Below, in pieces: positions 62,314 through 64,000 of a stretch of 64,000 bases of DNA. Position 1 is the first letter of the stretch; each line of letters starts with the position of its first letter. The position numbers and the translations under genes are program-made. The stretch spans positions 79,465-143,464 of the forward strand of contig JADWMM010000001.1 in assembly GCA_015978205.1 (NCBI GenBank). The letters are read 5' to 3'. Under the pieces are notes generated by a model, which was not told the origin of the DNA, did not search any database, and saw only the letters and a program-made list of their open reading frames with translations. The stretch comes from Alkaliphilus sp. NP8 (GTDB lineage Bacteria > Bacillota > Clostridia > Peptostreptococcales > Natronincolaceae).

Positions 62314-62465
62314 AAAATACACACAATTACGATTTCATATTTTTGTATTGAAATTTACCAAACTTTTTCTACTATTTTATGCTGTTTTTTGTTTAGGTGA
62401 AGTATAAGAGGGTAAAATATTAATACATAACCCCACTCCCCCTATACATCCACTATTTAGGGATG

Positions 62466-62496
62466 AAAAGAGTAGAAATAAAATTTCTACTCTTTT
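62466..62496. terminator. Bidirectional terminator between murC and the LCP gene
   Basis: Fourteen-base-pair perfect stem AAAAGAGTAGAAAT/ATTTCTACTCTTTT with a three-base loop and T-rich tails on both strands, between two convergent genes. Confidence 0.85.
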
Positions 62497-62559
62497 CTTT
62501 TGCCTAAATACTCTTCAGTTTTTATTTAATATCAAGTAATTATAAGACTTTATTAAACT

Positions 62560-63546
62560 TTATTTTTCATCTTCTGTTGTTTTTTGTTCTGTAGCTGTAT
62601 CTTCATCTGAATAAATATCAATTAAAAGGTTTTTTGTTTCTCTAGGGTTATGGAAGTAATAGCTTCCTCCATATTTATAATCTGCTTCTCCAGGAATCTT
62701 AGTTATTTCTATTGAATCCATTTTAAGTCCTATAGCATCTTTTGCTAATTTCATAGCATCGTCTAGATCTACATCTGTTTTTACATGTCTAAAAGCAGAG
62801 GCTACTGCGTTTGGAAGTTTAGGTCCTAAAACTTTGTCTAGTGCAGATTTCATAAACTCTTGTTGAGCTTCTATTCTACCTAAATCTCCATTTCTATCTA
62901 GTGCTCCACTACCTTTATTAGGCTGACGATAACGCAAAAATCCTATACTTTCCGAACCAGTTAACACACGATCACCAGGTGGAAAATAAACATGAAGTGG
63001 TGGTTTCGAATAAGGATCATCATATTCCATCGTTTTTGGAATATGTACCGGTACTCCACCTATAGAGTCTACTATTGCTGCTACCCCTTTATAGGTAACT
63101 GTCACATAATAGTCTACTGGAACGTCAAAAAGCAGGCTGCTTACTACAGATTTAACACCTGTTGCTCCATGAGCTCCATATGCTGCATTTATTTTCTTTT
63201 GATCTGCAGCATTATAACCTTCTCGTACAAGATAAGTATCTCTAGGTATTGAAATAGCAGCTAATTCTTTATTTTCAGGATCAAAGGATACAAACATCAT
63301 CATATCACTTCTCGGCCCTTCTAACCCTAACAGAATAAAATTCACTCTATTACTCTTTTTAACTAATTTTAAAAGCTCATCCATTTCTTCTTCTTTTACT
63401 TCTTCATTTCCATCATCTACTACAACTACTGGTAAATTATCAGAATCGTCTTCTTTCATAAAATTATTAAATGACCAAAAAACTCCACTAAATAAAATGA
63501 CAAAAGAAATAAAGGAAACGGTGAACACTTTCCAAAACGTTTTCAT
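62560..63546 (-). CDS. LytR-CpsA-Psr (LCP) family phosphotransferase
   Basis: A 328-residue membrane-anchored protein: short cytoplasmic N-terminus, one helix (FWKVFTVSFISFVILFSGVFWSF, about 4-26) and an extracytoplasmic LCP domain (about 70-300) with NFILLGLEGPRSDMMMFVSFDPENKELAAISIPRDTYL, INAAYGAHGATGVKSVVSSLL, YVTVTYKGVAAIVDSIGGVPV and LRYRQPNKGSGALDRNGDLGRIEAQQEFM. LCP enzymes attach undecaprenyl-linked polymers (teichoic acids, capsule) to peptidoglycan, so it could finish assembly of the polymer made by the first-region operon; the link is inference. A GTG at 63555 lies in the ribosome site; the ATG at 63546 is preferred. Confidence 0.93.
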   Translation of the reverse strand: MKTFWKVFTVSFISFVILFSGVFWSFNNFMKEDDSDNLPVVVVDDGNEEVKEEEMDELLKLVKKSNRVNFILLGLEGPRSDMMMFVSFDPENKELAAISIPRDTYLVREGYNAADQKKINAAYGAHGATGVKSVVSSLLFDVPVDYYVTVTYKGVAAIVDSIGGVPVHIPKTMEYDDPYSKPPLHVYFPPGDRVLTGSESIGFLRYRQPNKGSGALDRNGDLGRIEAQQEFMKSALDKVLGPKLPNAVASAFRHVKTDVDLDDAMKLAKDAIGLKMDSIEITKIPGEADYKYGGSYYFHNPRETKNLLIDIYSDEDTATEQKTTEDEK

Positions 63547-63882
63547 GTATTTCACTTCCTCGTTTAAGTTTTATTATTATAAAATAAACAAAGACTCAGT
63601 CTAAGTGAAGTTTTAACTCCATCTGCATACTAAATCTATTTTCATTTAACATTAACATTCTAATATTATAGCAAATTTCGATAAAACATTCCACATGAAA
63701 ACTATTACAATCTTAAAAAAAATGAAAATTTTAACCTTTCTTTAACCGTTTCTTAACTTTTTATATAAAAAAGAGAAGGATAAAGATAACTCTCTAATCC
63801 TACTCTCTTTGTGTTATTTAATTTAAAAATTGCTTTGTTTTTAAGTAAACTATATTACTTTATTATTTATATTTACTTTGCA
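63547..63882. other. Intergenic region upstream of the LCP gene
   Basis: Contains an extended -10 element on the minus strand (TGCTATAAT, 63665-63673) that may drive the LCP gene with a leader of about 110 bases, and the terminator of the M20 peptidase gene at 63762-63811. No other gene is visible. Confidence 0.5.
63762..63811 (-). terminator. Terminator after the M20 peptidase gene
   Basis: AAAGAGA-AGGAT and ATCCT-ACTCTCTTT arms pair with a two-base bulge around a 15-base loop; six T follow on the minus strand. Confidence 0.72.
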
Positions 63883-64000
63883 AATATTTTAATAAGCTCT
63901 GTTACCATTCCAGCTGCATTTACTAAATCTTTAATGTGTAAATGCTCTTCTAGTGTATGTGGTTTTTTCTCTCCAATTCCTAAATTAATAGCTTTAATAC
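63883..64000 (-). CDS. M20-family metallopeptidase, C-terminal end (5' part outside window)
   Basis: Only the last 39 codons are present, ending TAA at 63883. The visible tail (IKAINLGIGEKKPHTLEEHLHIKDLVNAAGMVTELIKIFAK) matches the C-terminus of M20 peptidases of the peptidase-T-like group: the HTLEE segment carries the histidine zinc ligand, and the following helix closes the catalytic domain. Such enzymes are cytoplasmic di- or tripeptidases. The rest, including the remaining metal ligands, lies beyond the right edge. Confidence 0.82.

Noticed and set aside
1..64000. tRNA, rRNA, insertion sequences, prophage
   Set aside because: No cloverleaf, rRNA core, transposase, integrase or phage structural motif was noticed on reading either strand.

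Overview
The window reads as chromosome of a low-GC (about 30% by eye), anaerobic, endospore-forming, Gram-positive bacterium of the class Clostridia. The evidence is the canonical sporulation and cell-division block spoIIE - ppx/gppA - yabR - divIC - yabQ - yabP - spoIID-like - rqcP - hup - mazG/yabN - spoVB-like - spoVT - prsA - mfd - pth - prs - glmU - spoVG - purR - murC, together with an SLH-type surface-layer protein and a Spo0A/sigma-H regulatory layout. The order resembles Alkaliphilus/Tissierella-type genomes, but the species cannot be named from sequence alone. Almost everything is on the minus strand; only an acyltransferase (about 33.0-34.1 kb) and murC (60.9-62.3 kb) are on the plus strand.

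Region 1 (1-13.45 kb) is one exopolysaccharide/capsule operon read right to left from a good promoter at about 13.43 kb. It encodes a Wzz-like chain-length protein, a large O-antigen ligase/polymerase-like protein, a DegT aminotransferase, an initiating sugar-phosphate transferase, and then an unusual block: an ATP-grasp ligase, an opine-dehydrogenase-like enzyme, a fused cobalamin-dependent mutase resembling glutamate mutase, a second DegT-like enzyme and a FemAB/GNAT-like acyl transferase. A glycosyltransferase cut by the left edge follows. The ATP-grasp/opine dehydrogenase/B12 mutase/aminotransferase/FemAB block is the best candidate here for an undescribed system: I infer that it makes an unusual amino-acid-like acid and ligates it to a surface glycan or its precursor.

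Region 2 (13.5-32.7 kb) is an export region: an RND pump operon with a TetR regulator and a visible operator; a TetR-regulated ABC (ATPase/FtsX-type permease/adaptor) operon with a 12-bp inverted repeat just downstream of its promoter; a TolC-family protein, odd for a presumed monoderm; a chemoreceptor; an acidic stalk-domain repeat protein; and a MacB-like ABC system whose adaptor seems internally duplicated.

Region 3 (33-39.6 kb) is envelope: a very AT-rich acyltransferase, a small lipoprotein, a LysM-anchored 5'-nucleotidase-type enzyme, and an acidic S-layer-type protein. The last has a strong promoter and a structured leader of about 150 nt that can form mutually exclusive hairpins.

Region 4 (39.9-64 kb) is the conserved sporulation/housekeeping block. 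Notable details are three Spo0A-like boxes at exact 21-bp spacing upstream of spoIIE, a sigma-H-type promoter before spoVG, a very small PrsW-like membrane protein between pth and mfd, a short MazG/YabN protein, and many readable terminators. The right edge carries an LCP-family protein and the tail of an M20 peptidase. I saw no rRNA, tRNA, CRISPR array, insertion sequence or prophage.
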